A stretch of 64,000 nt of DNA, taken from positions 992,001 through 1,056,000 of the forward strand of contig JBAOKB010000144.1 in NCBI GenBank assembly GCA_037044905.1. Reading direction: 5' to 3'. A model generated the notes under the pieces. It made no database searches. It was not told the DNA's origin and saw only the letters and a list, made by a program, of their open reading frames with translations. Of this stretch, positions 12,254 through 24,022 are shown piece after piece (within the stretch, counting starts at the first letter, position 1; each line of letters starts with the position of its first letter). Origin of the DNA: Hortaea werneckii. Its lineage: Eukaryota; Ascomycota; Dothideomycetes; Mycosphaerellales; Teratosphaeriaceae. The position numbers and the translations under genes are program-made.

Positions 12254-13377
12254 AAAGGAATTGTATTTTCGCAATGATGAGGATAGATGGGACGACACTC
12301 TGAAACGTGAACAGGGAGCGGGGCATGGCGGCGGAGTTTAAAGGGCGGTGATTGATGGTTGGGGGGTGGGAACGGGTAGGCATCTATACATACCGAATAC
12401 CCATTTCTTTCCCTCTTTGTATGTAAACTTCGTAGTCGGTAGTAAGGGAATGTCGATCTCTCTGTGCATTATTGCTGATCTCTTCCATGGTCGGCCCCAC
12501 ATGCTAGATCCTTCTTATGGGGGTCGTGATTCTACTGTGCATGGTGACGATCGAGACATGCCCATCGCACACATGTATGTAATTGGTAGCGTCTGTTAAT
12601 TGACTGCAGTTCTCTACGAGTCTTTCATCCATTCATTTTCACAATAGCCTTGGTGAGATTCATCGCCCGTCCAAAGCCGCAACGTGGCGCTCATCGCTAT
12701 ATTCACACGATTGGCCGATAAGGATTAGGGTTTCCCCATGGGCGCTGCGAAACCAAAGTATGTAACCTCGCCAACCCCACATTCCCATGATCGTTACAAC
12801 CGTTATCAGCGCCGCAATACCCATGTGGTCGTCACGAGTCCCCTCCGCATCCAAGACTCTCCACCGTGTCGAGATGACCGGCCGACCAGTGAACGGAGGG
12901 GCCAAGGGCGCCTCTCTGCAGCCAAGGATTATGGCCGGGTCTTGGAACATGCAACGAAGCTCTGGCAAGATGCGCCTTTGATCGGCTTGATGATGGCACG
13001 GCGACACAACAAGATTCCGCCTTTACTCTCGGCGCCGCTTGGAACGGGTTACTGGATGCAGAGATACAGCGTAGCAAGGCCCACAGAATCGCGAGAACGG
13101 ATCGGATGGAGAGGTTGCGGAGCGGGCGTGGACACGGTGTAGCGCGATGCTAATCCATGTCCATGGAGAGGCACATCGCTGGGCGGCGGGGTAGATGTCA
13201 CTGATTGTGGTGTTGGGGGGTGCAGAGAGCGCGGAACAGAAAGAGTACAAGAGCTGCCAATGTTCCCGCACTGGGTGTGGTAAGCAGCTGAGGTGCTTGT
13301 CTTCCTTGACCGCAAGCTTCATTCAAGTCGTCCTTGTTACTGAAGATTTCCCTGAAAGTGTACCCGTATTCATCAGA
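12254..13377. other. Intergenic between IQGAP and Jen1-like transporter
   Basis: About 1.1 kb holding the IQGAP 3' UTR and the transporter promoter. ORFs at 12738-13142 and 12660-13007 overlap on opposite strands without recognisable content. I see no gene or repeat. Confidence 0.5.
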
Positions 13378-15158
13378 ATGGAATCCACTGGCACGCCGGC
13401 GGAGCCCATCGCCACGGGATTATGGGCCACTGCTAAGCAGTCCTTCCGCGACCTCTTCGTCTGGCCTCAGCGGGTAGAGATCCGCAACGAATATGGCGAG
13501 GCGCGGACGGAATGGCAGAAGCCCAAACCGCTTCGCAACCCTATCTCGCTCTTCATGCAGCTCTCGGCCTCTGGCTGGCTTTACTTCATTGTCGGATTTG
13601 CAGCGTGGACTGCGGATGCCTTTGATTTCCACGCCCTCAGCATCCAAACGGTCAAGCTTGCCGATTATTACGATACGAGTAAGACGCAGATCAGCACTGC
13701 GATTACCTTGACATTGCTTCTTCGATCGGTCGGAGCGGCGATCTTTGGTCTTTTGGGTGACAGGTACGCAACGCTGCAAAAAGCCGATGCCTTTCTCTGT
13801 GCTGACCATCCGCAGATTTGGTCGCAAATGGCCCATGGTTGCCAACATGATCATCCTAGGCGTCCTGCAGATCGCTACCATTTACAGCGTTACGTTCCAG
13901 CAGTTCCTTGGAGTTCGTGCCCTGTTCGGTCTGTTCATGGGCGGCGTCTACGGTAATGCAGTTGCGATGGCACTGGAGAATTGTCCTGTCGAGGCCAGAG
14001 GTACGTGTTACTAGATAAGATCAGGTCGAGCGATGACTTTCTGGATGACCGATCACTGACCACCCCCAGGTCTCATGTCAGGCATTCTTCAACAGGGATA
14101 CTCGTGTGGCTATGTCTTTGCGGCCTGCGCGAACCTTGGCGTAGGCGGTGAGACAGACACCTGGAAAACGGTCTTCTGGATTGCCGCCGGCTTGTCCATT
14201 GGTGTCGGCGTGGTTCGAATGGCGTTTCCCGAATCTCAGCAATTTCGGCAGCGTAAAGAGGAGGGCCACAAAGAAGTCACGCCTGCCGTCTTCTGGCAGG
14301 AGACACGGGGGATGCTGGCCAAAGAGTGGAAGATGTGTGTCTACTGTATCATCTTGATGACGTGGTTCAATTATGTAAGTTCATTATCCCATAACAACCT
14401 TGAGGCCGCTAGAACGCTGACAAAGAGACTCAAAAAAGTATTCACACACATCGCAAGACAGCTACACCACCTTTATGCTGACGCAGAAGGGCCTCAACAA
14501 TAGTGGCGCATCCATTGCCAGCATCCTTATGAAGACAGGTGCCTGCGTAGGCGGAACCATCATTGGATATCTATCGCAATGGATAGGTCGTCGCCGCGCA
14601 ATGGTGATATCGGCGTTCCTTAGCGCCTGCATCATCCCCGCCTGGATCCTCCCAACTACACAGGGTGGGCTCTCAGCATCTGGCTTTATGATCCAATTTT
14701 TCGTCCAAGGAGCGTGGGGAGTTATCCCAATCCACCTGAACGAGCTGTCGCCTCCTGCTTTCCGGTCGTCTTTCCCAGGCAGTAAGTACACTCCGCTCCA
14801 TCGACCCTTCTGCCCGTGCTAACATGATCCTCCAGTCACGTATCAACTCGGAAACATGATCAGCTCCCCAAGCGCACAGATCGTCAACGCGATCGCTGAA
14901 TCGCACCACATTTCGGGAGCCGGTGGACCTGATGTGCCGGCATATGGACCGACCATGGCCGTGGCGACTGCCATTATCGCAGTCGGCATCATGTTCACCG
15001 CAGCTATCGGTCCCGAGAAGCGCGGCTCACACTTTGAGAGCGCCGTGATCGGGCAACAGTCGGCGGCGGAGCGCGCAGAGACCAAAACAGCCGACTTGGA
15101 AGCAGGCGGTAGAGAGAAGTCCGTCGAGATGGAGCGTATCGAGCAGACCAAGACATGA
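13378..15158 (+). CDS. Jen1-like carboxylate/proton symporter (MFS)
   Basis: A 12-TM major facilitator protein of the fungal Jen1/SHS family, a plasma-membrane H+ symporter for lactate, pyruvate or related monocarboxylates. It starts MESTGTPAEPIATGLW. Introns are at 13764-13815, 14001-14069, 14375-14438 and 14782-14835; all are GT...AG and keep the frame. Diagnostic pieces are the first membrane segment with WTADAFDFHALSIQT, the loop GDRFGRKWPM formed across intron 1, GVYGNAVAMALENCPVEARG, and IGRRRAMVISAF in the second half. The C-terminal tail is charged and cytosolic (ADLEAGGREKSVEMERIEQ). About 480 residues, intact. The exact substrate cannot be read from sequence. A housekeeping-quality model with no frameshift. 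Confidence 0.9.
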
Positions 15159-15293
15159 TCGGTGGAGGGGCAACGTTGGCCTCCAATGCCATCGGTTGCG
15201 AAGACTGGATTGTGGCGTTTATTCAGTATGCTGGCTGATCAGCAGCGAAGAAATGTCCGCTGGTGTATGTCGCTGAAATCGTTATTCATCAAG

Positions 15294-16531
15294 TCAATTC
15301 CTAGGCAATGCAGGCACCTGATGCGCCTTGCTATCTTCGCCGTGATACTCCACTACAGTGTGCTTAATGATATTTTCTGCTCCTGGGCTCAATTGCTCTT
15401 GGCTGCTGCTTCTCGAATGCCAGAGCCTATTCTCATCCTCGTCGGTACCACGATGCCCGGTAATGGTTGTGATGATTCCAGTTCCCGGTTTGAGACCGCC
15501 GTAGTTGTCCAGTGGCAGGCCAGCGTTGCCGAAACCGACTTGGAGCGACGCAAGGGCGTCTTCTGATGCGAGCTCTTGATTCCTATTTTGTTGAATGCAA
15601 GTTGCAGGAGAGGTCGGAGGGTAGCTATACAACCAGCGGTGACACCGATGCCAACTTCGACTGTAGTCCAGATAGCAAGGCCGACTGTATCATCTGCGTA
15701 AAAGTTAGCATATCGGTGAGGATGTCGTGGCTCAGCTACTACGCACATAGAAACTCTCCGTTGCGGCCCAGATAACTTTCGGAAAGGGTATGGATCGTTG
15801 GCAGACGAACGATGGTGGCTGTCGAACCGATAGCAGCGAAGGCAAGGATACCGGCTACCATGATCTTTTGTCTCTTCGACATCACCAGGTCCTTGACGAT
15901 GAAAGCTGGCAGAATGCCGTAGATCCAGTCAGCGATGACGTTAAGAACACTGATGGTATAGGCGAAGCCGCCCATGTAGTGCCATGAGAGGCAACGGCCG
16001 TCGTTGGGATCCAATGACCACCACGAATGCATTGGCCAGCATTGCATAAGGATGATCAAGCAAAAGGCACCGCCGCAGATGACCGTGGCCACAGCGACGA
16101 TCCAGATGATCCAGATATGGGAGCGTTTAGAGGCGACGCGGAGAAGGAACAGGCCAATGGCTACCTTGAGGAGGACCGTCGAGACGGTATACCAGACCTC
16201 GCAGAAGAACCAGAAAGCAAGAGCGGTCTCGGCGGAGGCGGGCTCGATCTCACTGAGATGTCTCCGGTGCCGTACGCCACGCCTCCCAGCTGGCAAACGA
16301 GGTAGAAGGTGAAGGTCACCTGGGTTGCAAGCATAGCCCAGTCATCCCTGCCGAAGCTGCGTAGCATGCCCGCTCGAACCCTGTGCGAATAGGGTCAGTC
16401 CTGAGAAGGGTTGGGGATGATGCTAAGCATCGCGTCAGACAGGGAACTCACCATATTCTGAGGGCGACCGTCACCCAGGAGAGCACTGCGAAGGTGACGG
16501 CGACTGCAAGTACCTGCTCCGGCTTACCCAT
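15294..16531 (-). CDS. Rhodopsin-domain fungal membrane protein (frameshifted)
   Basis: A seven-TM fungal integral membrane protein of the rhodopsin-domain (PF20684-like) family; family function unknown. It starts MGKPEQVLAVAVTFAVL. Exons on the minus strand are 16531-16452, 16380-15747 and 15693-15294. Typical family pieces are GRDDWAM after TM1, FWFFCEVWYTVSTVLLKVAI, PNDGRCLSW and AIWTTVEVGIGVTAGC. The frame breaks near 16260, where GGVAYGTG should continue RHLSEIEPASAETA (a G run one base short). It breaks again near 15572 in the cytosolic tail, before LASLQVGFGNAG. With both corrected the protein is about 370 residues. It points away from the related gene at 19673. Confidence 0.8.
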
Positions 16532-19500
16532 GGCGGCTTTGACAATCAAAGAGTGACGTCGGTGGGATTGATTGTAAAGGATTGGGGGATTTGGATCCCA
16601 GAAAGAACCTCGAAGGAAGGATCCCAAGCCGCCGAGGGGCGCAAGAAGGAGAGAGTACCTTGATACTGCGAAAGAAGATAGAGCGAACGACGGGAGCACT
16701 TCAGCTCAGCAACTGGTTGTTAGGATCGGACGGCTCGAGAGAGCGCTCAAGTGCCGGTCAAGAAGGAAAGGCCGCGGGACATGATACTATCGCCGTTGGA
16801 TGGTGACTTCAGGACAGCTTGGAGTGGGATGAATGGCAGGAGTAGTGGCAGTACAGTGATGCGAAGTAGAGAGGCTGAAGAGAAGGCCTGTACCATGTCT
16901 GTGACAACCCGGTCAAGCCGGTGCTTTCCATTGCAGCTATTGGGAACCTCGACTAGCTTACCTATCTCCGAAAAGGCGCTGTTTAGAAATCATCTCGACC
17001 TTTTCCAGGCGAGGTCTTCGCTTTGCCCGGCAGTGGTGGGGTGGATGGGTTCGTCGTCCATGTTTCAATCAGTCTCGCCAATGCCTAGTGCGTTTTAGCC
17101 CTGCTCGCCACCGAGCCCACGTGCTTAGCCTGGAGGGGCGGCGCGCGGGCGGACACGGGGAGATGCAAGGGACGATGCCGAAGCCCACGGCGCCTGTCCT
17201 CAATCTGGAAAAGAGGGGCCGACCAAATTCTCGGTACGTACGGTAGGTATGGGACATCCAAAAGGACACTGTCCTGTACTGTACTGTAGGCAAACCTTGG
17301 CATGTGCCGGACAGGACAAGATGACCGAACCACGGTGCTGCTGCTGTCGTTGGGTACAACAGCCGAGTAGCACAGACTCGACTTCTAAGACATGAAGGAT
17401 GGAGTCCTTTCCAAGACCGGGGTCCCCAATCGCTGCAAGACAACAAGTGTGACTGATGTATTGGACTATACTGTCGTCACTCATCGTTGGAGTCAACCAC
17501 TTGGAAAGAATCTTCGAATTGATCAACGTCGCTGTCAAAAACGTAGAAGCGCGGCTGAAAATCCTGAATCCTCATCAAACCTTATTATCAGTCAATCGGC
17601 GTCAATCGGCTCTCGCGTCATCAGAGGGGGTTCGCAGTAGGGTTGGTTCGGTGCGGACAAGAACAACGCTTGGAGATGACAAGATGTGCAAAAGGGTTGA
17701 GGTTGCCTACCTCCGTTGCACAATGCCCACGCAGGCGTGTGCTCTTTTACGTCCCGCAGGCCGTGCGAGGCTAGAAATATCACGGCTGGGCTGCATGTGG
17801 GATGGCTTCCGGGGGAGATAGCGTATGAACCTTCTCCTTTTCGGCACATTCACAACTGTTCAGTTGCCGTGCTCAATCTAATTTTTCTTGTCTTTTTTGC
17901 CCCTTTGCGAACTTACATGCAGCGCACGCTTTTACCGAGAGGACTTGAGGTGCTCGCAATTCCAACATTGTTGCAAATGTGACGGCCGGGTGCAGATGCC
18001 CAAAGCGCCTTTGGTTGAAGCTTAGGTAGACGAGGTGAGAAGAGTCCGAGTCATGTCCTTTCGCTTCATGCGAACTGGCCTATCAACACAATTCAACTCT
18101 TGCTCTAGCCTAGGGCTGTGAAGTTTGTCAGCCTCACCTTGAGCCTCCACGTGAACACCGGCACAGAACGACGTTACAAGCCTCCTTTTAGTTCTTAATA
18201 CATCTCCATTATGCCCTGTCGGATTCTGCAATTGATCGCCATCAAAACGACCAGTTGCATCAATCCGTGCCCCGAGTTGCGGGAAAAGCCCGAGAATTCC
18301 ACCTTTGGCGATCTAGGAGACACTGACCAAGCACAACCTTGCGAACGAGTGGGACCGTAGTCAGGTACATGCGGCTTCTGACCATGGAAGCAACCTGAAG
18401 AGTGACTCCTATATGCCACTTTATATGCAGCGATCAGAGCATGAACCGTTTAACAAGCGGTTCCTCGAAGGATGGCCATGCATAAACGAAAAGCCGCCCG
18501 CCCATCCGACCCGGCTTCTGGAAGCGATCCTGCAAGCACTACAGGGAACTTGACGAACTGCAGCATCCCGTGTTGCCGTGTGCTTCAAGTAGTGGGAATT
18601 CTATCACCATACTCACGATGCGCCGATGACGGTTAGAGGGGGGTTTGCTTTTAAAGTTCAGGTACGGCCCTGCGAAAGAGCACCGCCAGCCTTGGCAGTA
18701 GTAGGTCTGTATCGAGTGTAACTCCTACGCTTCCCCTTCCACACAGCTACTGTACAGTACGAAAGGCTACGGGCCGGCTGAGACCTCCGGTGCCGGTCGC
18801 TCGCCATCTTCGCGGGTAGGTCGGGGATCTTCATGTTGCCCTCAAAAGATTATTACCGTTTTTGGGGCGGTTTGAGGGTTAGAGGGGTGGAGAGTTAAGA
18901 CGGCCCAATTACCCGAAGAGAGCGCGAGAAGCAACCTTTTTGCATCCAACCCATCCAACCGGACGTTTGTGGAGACGAAACGGCAGGCACCGCACTAATG
19001 CAAGGGAAAACGGCCTCCTCTTGCATTACTGCACCGCTGCCCACACATTGAGTGTTCCGTCTCAGAATAATTGACACAAAATGGTAGGAATGTTTGAGGC
19101 TCGCGTGACGGGTATCACTATCGAGAGACGACATGCAATGATGCAACTTGCAGTGTGACTTGGTGGTTTGGATGACCCTCTAGTCCCGGCGCTGGAGCAT
19201 GATCCTCGATTGCTTGCGGGTTCCGCAGCTACCTATTCAGGAAAGTTCAGGAAAGCCGCCCCAAAGTTCGCCGCTGGCACGATTCATGAACCTCCTTGCA
19301 CGAAGTCACGTACAACTACCGAGACCCTCTCTGATGGTTGTTGACGACGCGACAAGACACGCAGAAAACCCTATCCCCAATCCTGCCACTGCCAAATGGC
19401 CGCCAAATTTCTCTAACATCGTAGCAACGGTTCGTAGCGTCTTGTACGGGAATGTGGATAGGCAGCACGTGTGAGATGGTGCTAGCGCGACAATTGCCTT

Positions 19501-19672
19501 CCCTTAAACCAACCCCGGCCGGACTTCCTTTTCAAGAGCTTCCTCCATTCCCATCACCCCTCTAGCAACGACGAACTTCACTTTCACCTTCACAGAGCGC
19601 CTGGGCTCACCTCTAGACTGCTTGGGAGGGGATACCATCTTTCATTAGACTTCCGCTGCAGTGGCCTAGGGC
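16532..19672. other. 3.1-kb region without genes between two divergent rhodopsin-domain genes
   Basis: Many short ORFs exist on both strands (the longest is about 125 codons) but none has a start context, domain or composition I would call coding. There is no obvious transposon, terminal repeat or tRNA. Its length is unusual here, where most gaps are below 1 kb. It would hold both promoters and could hide a non-coding RNA or decayed repeat that I cannot see by eye. Confidence 0.5.
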
Positions 19673-21217
19673 ATGCCTGGCAACATTATCAACCTGACCC
19701 CGGCAGACATTGCTGCGTGGCCGACACCCAACTATGACAATCCGCACGAAGACACTTGGGCGACGCCGTATGCGGTCATCTGGTATGCCGCTTCCAGTCT
19801 TCTGCTGGGGCTGCGACTATGGTTGCGGTTCACAGCAAAAGCTGGCAACGTGGGGCTAGACGATGTAAGCGACGACCTGGTGGCGACTATGCCATCTTCC
19901 TCCCTTGCGGCAGCAACGTGAGTGATGCTAACGAAAGCACCTTTAGATCCTCATGATATTCGCATGGCTAGGCTCGACCATGTACACTGTAGTCTTCATC
20001 CTAGCATGCGAGAAATACCATACGGGACGAGACATGTGGGACATCCCTCTGACTTATTACGAAGGCATGGCCAGAGTGACTTGGATCGCCGAGCTTGCCG
20101 TGCTGGTGTGTTCTGGCTGCTGCAAGATCTCTGTCTTGCTCTTCTATCGACGCCTGGTGGGAGGAACGTACAACAGGTACTGGCTGATTGCTGTCTTCGT
20201 TGCCATCGGCTTCACAGCTGCCTGGGCCATCGCCTTCATCATCATGTTATTCATTAACTGTTCTCCAATGGAGGCTTATTGGAAGGTAAGCATTATGACG
20301 GGCTGCCTCTTCGCCTCTTGTTGGGGTTTAACTAATGTTTACACCAGGCTTTTGATCCGACGTACGCAAGAGACTTCAGCTGTCTGGACACTACGCCGAT
20401 CAATCTGCTATCAGGAATCTTTGCCTGCATTACCGACGTGTAAGTAGAAGTCTTCTTTTGCTAAAGCTCAAATCCTGTCTGACCGGTATGCAACCAGATA
20501 TTCTGTCGCTCTTCCCCTTCTGATGACCCGCAATCTGAAAATCCCTGGCCCTCAGAAAATCGCTCTGAACCTGATCTTTTCTGCTGCTCTTCTGGTAGTC
20601 GTTGCAAGTGCAGTCCGCACGTACTACCTGTACCAGGTCGGCCATAGCACGAATGTCAGCCGTCAGATCTTCTTGGCGTTCGTCTGGTCACATGTGGAGC
20701 TTCAGCTAGGAATCGTAAGTAGACCGTCCGCAAGCTACTACACCAGGCCGTGTGCTGATTGTTTAATTAGATGTGTGCTTCCGCACCAGCGCTCCGAGTC
20801 TTCTTCAGAAGCTACCTCAGCGGTCCCATCTCGAGAGCTGTGGACAGCTCCGGCTTTGGCAAGAGTCGATCCGGGAAGCTCGAGGGCGACAGTGGCATGT
20901 CTGGGAGCCACGGCACTGCCGGGCGAAAACGCTTAGGCAGTCATGCTGACAACGAACCTGGCTTAACACCCCAACGGGACAGCAAGGCCGTTCCGGTGAC
21001 CGAGACTGGCTACGACGACACTGAATCCCTCTCGCCGTCATCCTCACAACACCGAATCATCCGCACGCCGGCCGAGTTCGAAGCGTACAATATGCAGAAC
21101 ATGGAACGCTTCCGAGAAACCGCCCTGCCGAAGCGTCCGCAGACGAGAGACCGACAGGAAAGCATTTCAACCGAAGCGCCGGGGCTGCGAACCATCTGGG
21201 CAAACGAAAGTCTTTGA
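19673..21217 (+). CDS. Rhodopsin-domain fungal membrane protein
   Basis: A second seven-TM protein of the fungal rhodopsin-domain family, intact. It starts MPGNIINLTPADIAAWPTP. Exons are 19673-19864, 19947-20285, 20348-20439, 20498-20714 and 20771-21217; intron 1 contains a GCTAAC branch-like site before its TTAG end. Diagnostic pieces are the TM1 end LRLWLRFTAKAGNVGLDD joined to ILMIFAWLG, a central WIAELAVLVCSGCCKISVLLFY, and the loop AFDPTYARDFSCLDTTPINLL formed after intron 2. About 430 residues with a long Ser/Arg-rich cytosolic tail (RIIRTPAEFEAYNMQNMERF). Plasma-membrane location is expected. The ligand is unknown for the whole family. Confidence 0.87.
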
Positions 21218-21746
21218 AAGTGGGGCAAGGTTCGACAGCCGTGTCCATGGGGAATGAAGCATGATACAAGAGCATAGATGCAGCATAAAAGTGTTTGGAG
21301 TTAGCGGCGTGCTTTTGATGATACCCTGGGATAGGAAATTTTTGGGCTGTATGTAGCATACCAGGCTTATGCCAGAATATAATAATATGAAACGTGTGTC
21401 AACGTCCTTGGCAAATCAGTTGTATCGCCGGAAATGTGAAGACGGCCGAGAAGGCGTCACTCGTAATAACAACGGTGCAGTAGTTCAATACCGTGGGTGG
21501 AGGCTGAGAGGTGTATGCGGAGGATATCGGGCACCTCTTCTAGTTTTGACCTTGCAGTGGGAGGACTTGGAAAGGGAAACTTGTGTACGTCAAAGCAGTG
21601 ACAATGACTTCACAATAGAACAGCATGAATGACATCAAATGAACCGAACGGTCGTAACAGCGTATAATTATGCCTCCCCGCCTATACGCCAGGACTCCTA
21701 ATAGACTACAACAGCAGCAGCAAGGACAATCATATCAACTTTTTGC
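21218..21746. other. Convergent 3' region
   Basis: It lies between the stop of the rhodopsin-domain gene (plus) and the stop of IMP dehydrogenase (minus). AT-rich patches such as AGAATATAATAATATG near 21375 are compatible with polyadenylation signals. No gene is seen. Confidence 0.5.
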
Positions 21747-23670
21747 TTAGCTGTACAGCTTCTTCTCCACACCAATCATACCCTGGATGCCACCCTCGGC
21801 CTGTGCGCTTGCAGTTCGGAACTCGAACCGCACATCCCCAGACATGACACCCTTTTGCAGAGCAGTAACGCTCTGGACACCAACGTCTTGCAGCGAGTGT
21901 TGAACACCGGCCATAAGGTAAGGCAAGAACTTGGTCACTGAACCCCTGTCGAGCACAGACCCGGAAACACCCTGAGCAACGAGGAGCTTGTCACCCTCGG
22001 AGAAGTACCGTGCAGTGCCGGCATTCTTGGCGGTGTTCGCTGACTTGTCTGCGCCGCCGGAGCCGCCAGCCTTCTTGTCCTCCATAGCGTCGATGGAGCC
22101 CATACCTCGGTAGGTTTTCCTGAGCTGGCCGTCTCCGCCAACAACGTATGCACCAGGAGATTCAGTAGTAGCGGCAAGCAGACCACCCATCATGATGGTG
22201 CTCGCGCCCAAAGTAATGGCCTTGACGATGTGTCCAACGTTCTGAATACCACCGTCTGCAATGCAAGGCACGCCGAAGCGAGCAGCAAATTCAGCAACGC
22301 GGAAGACAGAGGTGGCTTGCGGACGACCAACGGCCATGACTTCTTGGGTAATGCAAGCACTGCCAGCGCCCATACCAATACGGAGACCATCAACACCAGC
22401 AGCGATGAGTGGAGCCGCTTGGTCACGCGTGACAACATTGCCGCCAATGACCTCGACCTTGGGGAAAGTCTTCTTGATCCAGCGGATCATGTCGAGTTGG
22501 TAAATGCTGTTTCCTTGGGAAGAGTCAAGGACGACGATGTCAAGGCCAGCTTCAACGAGCGCCCGCAGACGCTCCTTGTCATTCTCACGGGTGCCAATCG
22601 CGGCGGCGCTCAGAAGCTGCTTGGTTCCCGGGACCTTGGAAGCAAGAGGGAAGTGGAGGTTCTTCATCAAATCGCTTCGGCTGAGGAGAGAGACAAGGTT
22701 GCCTTGGTCGTCGACGATCGGAAGCTTGCCTTTCTTGGACTTTGAGAGGATAGTGTTAGCTTCATTCAGGCTGATGCCTTCCTTAGCCGTGACCAAGTCT
22801 TTCGACATAATCTCGGTGACGGGAGAGCTAGCATTGTTGTGAAATTGGGTGTCGCGAGGCGTAACGATGCCAACAAGCTTGCTTCGGAGGGTGCCGTTCT
22901 CTATGGATGCAGTCAGCTTACTGCACATCCTTTTGCGAGCAAAATGGCATATTCATAGTGAAAAGGCAGGATCAGAGGGTTGATGTTTCCACAGCACCCG
23001 AGGCACGTTGGCGCAAGGGTTTGCGGTTGAACGAAAGTTAATGAAAAATTTAACATCATGCGAGGCTTGAGGCTTTGCTGCCACTCGCCAAAAACAAAAA
23101 TGACTTACCAGTGACGGGGAAGCCACCAAAGCCCCACTTCTCCTTCAGCTCTCTCGCTTCAGCGACTGTGGTGGAGGGCTTCAAACAAATAGGATCGGTA
23201 ATGAAGCCGTTCTCAAATCTCTTAACCATTCTGACCATGTTGGCCTGCTCTTCCACACTGCAGTTGTGGTGAATCACACCAACACCACCTAGCAGAGCCA
23301 TGTGAATGGCCATGTTGTGTTCGGTGACCGTGTCCATAGGCGAGGAGGTGAACGGGGTCTTGATTGAGATGTTCCTAGTCAGCTTCGAGGTGAGGTCGAC
23401 GGTGGCAGCCGGGAAGCCGATATGGCCGGGCAGGAGCAAGAAGTCGTTGTAGGTGAGTCTTTGGGCAACATCTTAGCTGACGCTCTGCCTTGGCCATGCA
23501 CACGGGAAGAGCTCTACTAACCCTCCCTGCTTCTCCGCGTCCATGAGAGCGTGGACGGAGATGCCATCCTTCTGTGGGTACTTGCTCAGCGCCTGGAGCG
23601 CCTGTGCCGGGTCTTCGGTAGGACGGTCGAGGTCGCCGCCTGCTCCGTTGCTCATGTCGCCGCCGTTCAT
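21747..23670 (-). CDS. IMP dehydrogenase
   Basis: Catalyses NAD-dependent oxidation of IMP to XMP, the committed step of GMP synthesis, in the cytosol. Exons on the minus strand are 23670-23522, 23458-23109 and 22900-21747; joining them gives KQGGLTYNDFLLLPG and FPVTENGTLRSKLVGIV, as in the family. The CBS pair lies in the first half (TPRDTQFHNN, ISLNEANTIL). The catalytic loop is GMGAGSACITQEV, with the active Cys in GSACI, followed by GRPQATSVFRVAEFAARFG. The flap YRGMGSIDAME keeps the Tyr before RGMGS and the C-terminus ends EKKLYS. The start MNGGDMSNG is chosen by proximity; an in-frame ATG 36 bases upstream is possible. Intact, about 550 residues. Next to an enoyl-reductase/regulator pair. 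Confidence 0.95.
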
Positions 23671-24022
23671 GGTGTAAATACCGCCTATTGCAATATCCTG
23701 CTGCAATCGACTTGAATAAAGGCTACGTAAAATCGATTAGCTGCAGTCCAATGAGTGGCTTCAGACGCAATACGTACCCCAAGAGAGGAGAAAGGAAGAA
23801 GCAAAAGCTGAGGTTTAGGTTTTTGGCTCGTGACGCGAGGCGAAAGTTCGGTGCGGAATTTGCGCGCACGGGCCGTTAACACGCCGGAAGCACTTTGGAT
23901 AACTGGGCAATTGCCTGAATATTGATTACAGCATTCTAAGTATCCAACCATTTGATTAACCGCCGTTGACTTCGAGACCGTATTGCAAGTGGTTGTTGAG
24001 CAAAGCACTTCTGTTCCCTTCT
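23671..24022. other. Short intergenic gap
   Basis: IMP dehydrogenase promoter and leader on the minus strand, abutting the 3' end of the enoyl-reductase gene. No gene is seen. Confidence 0.5.

Noticed and set aside
17069..17446. 125-codon minus-strand ORF in the gene-free region
   Set aside because: Composition and lack of motifs suggest chance; overlapping ORFs exist in other frames.
22330..22420. IMPDH catalytic loop GSACI instead of GSICI as a resistance change
   Set aside because: The Cys and surrounding residues are intact and, as I recall, Ala at this position is common in filamentous fungi.
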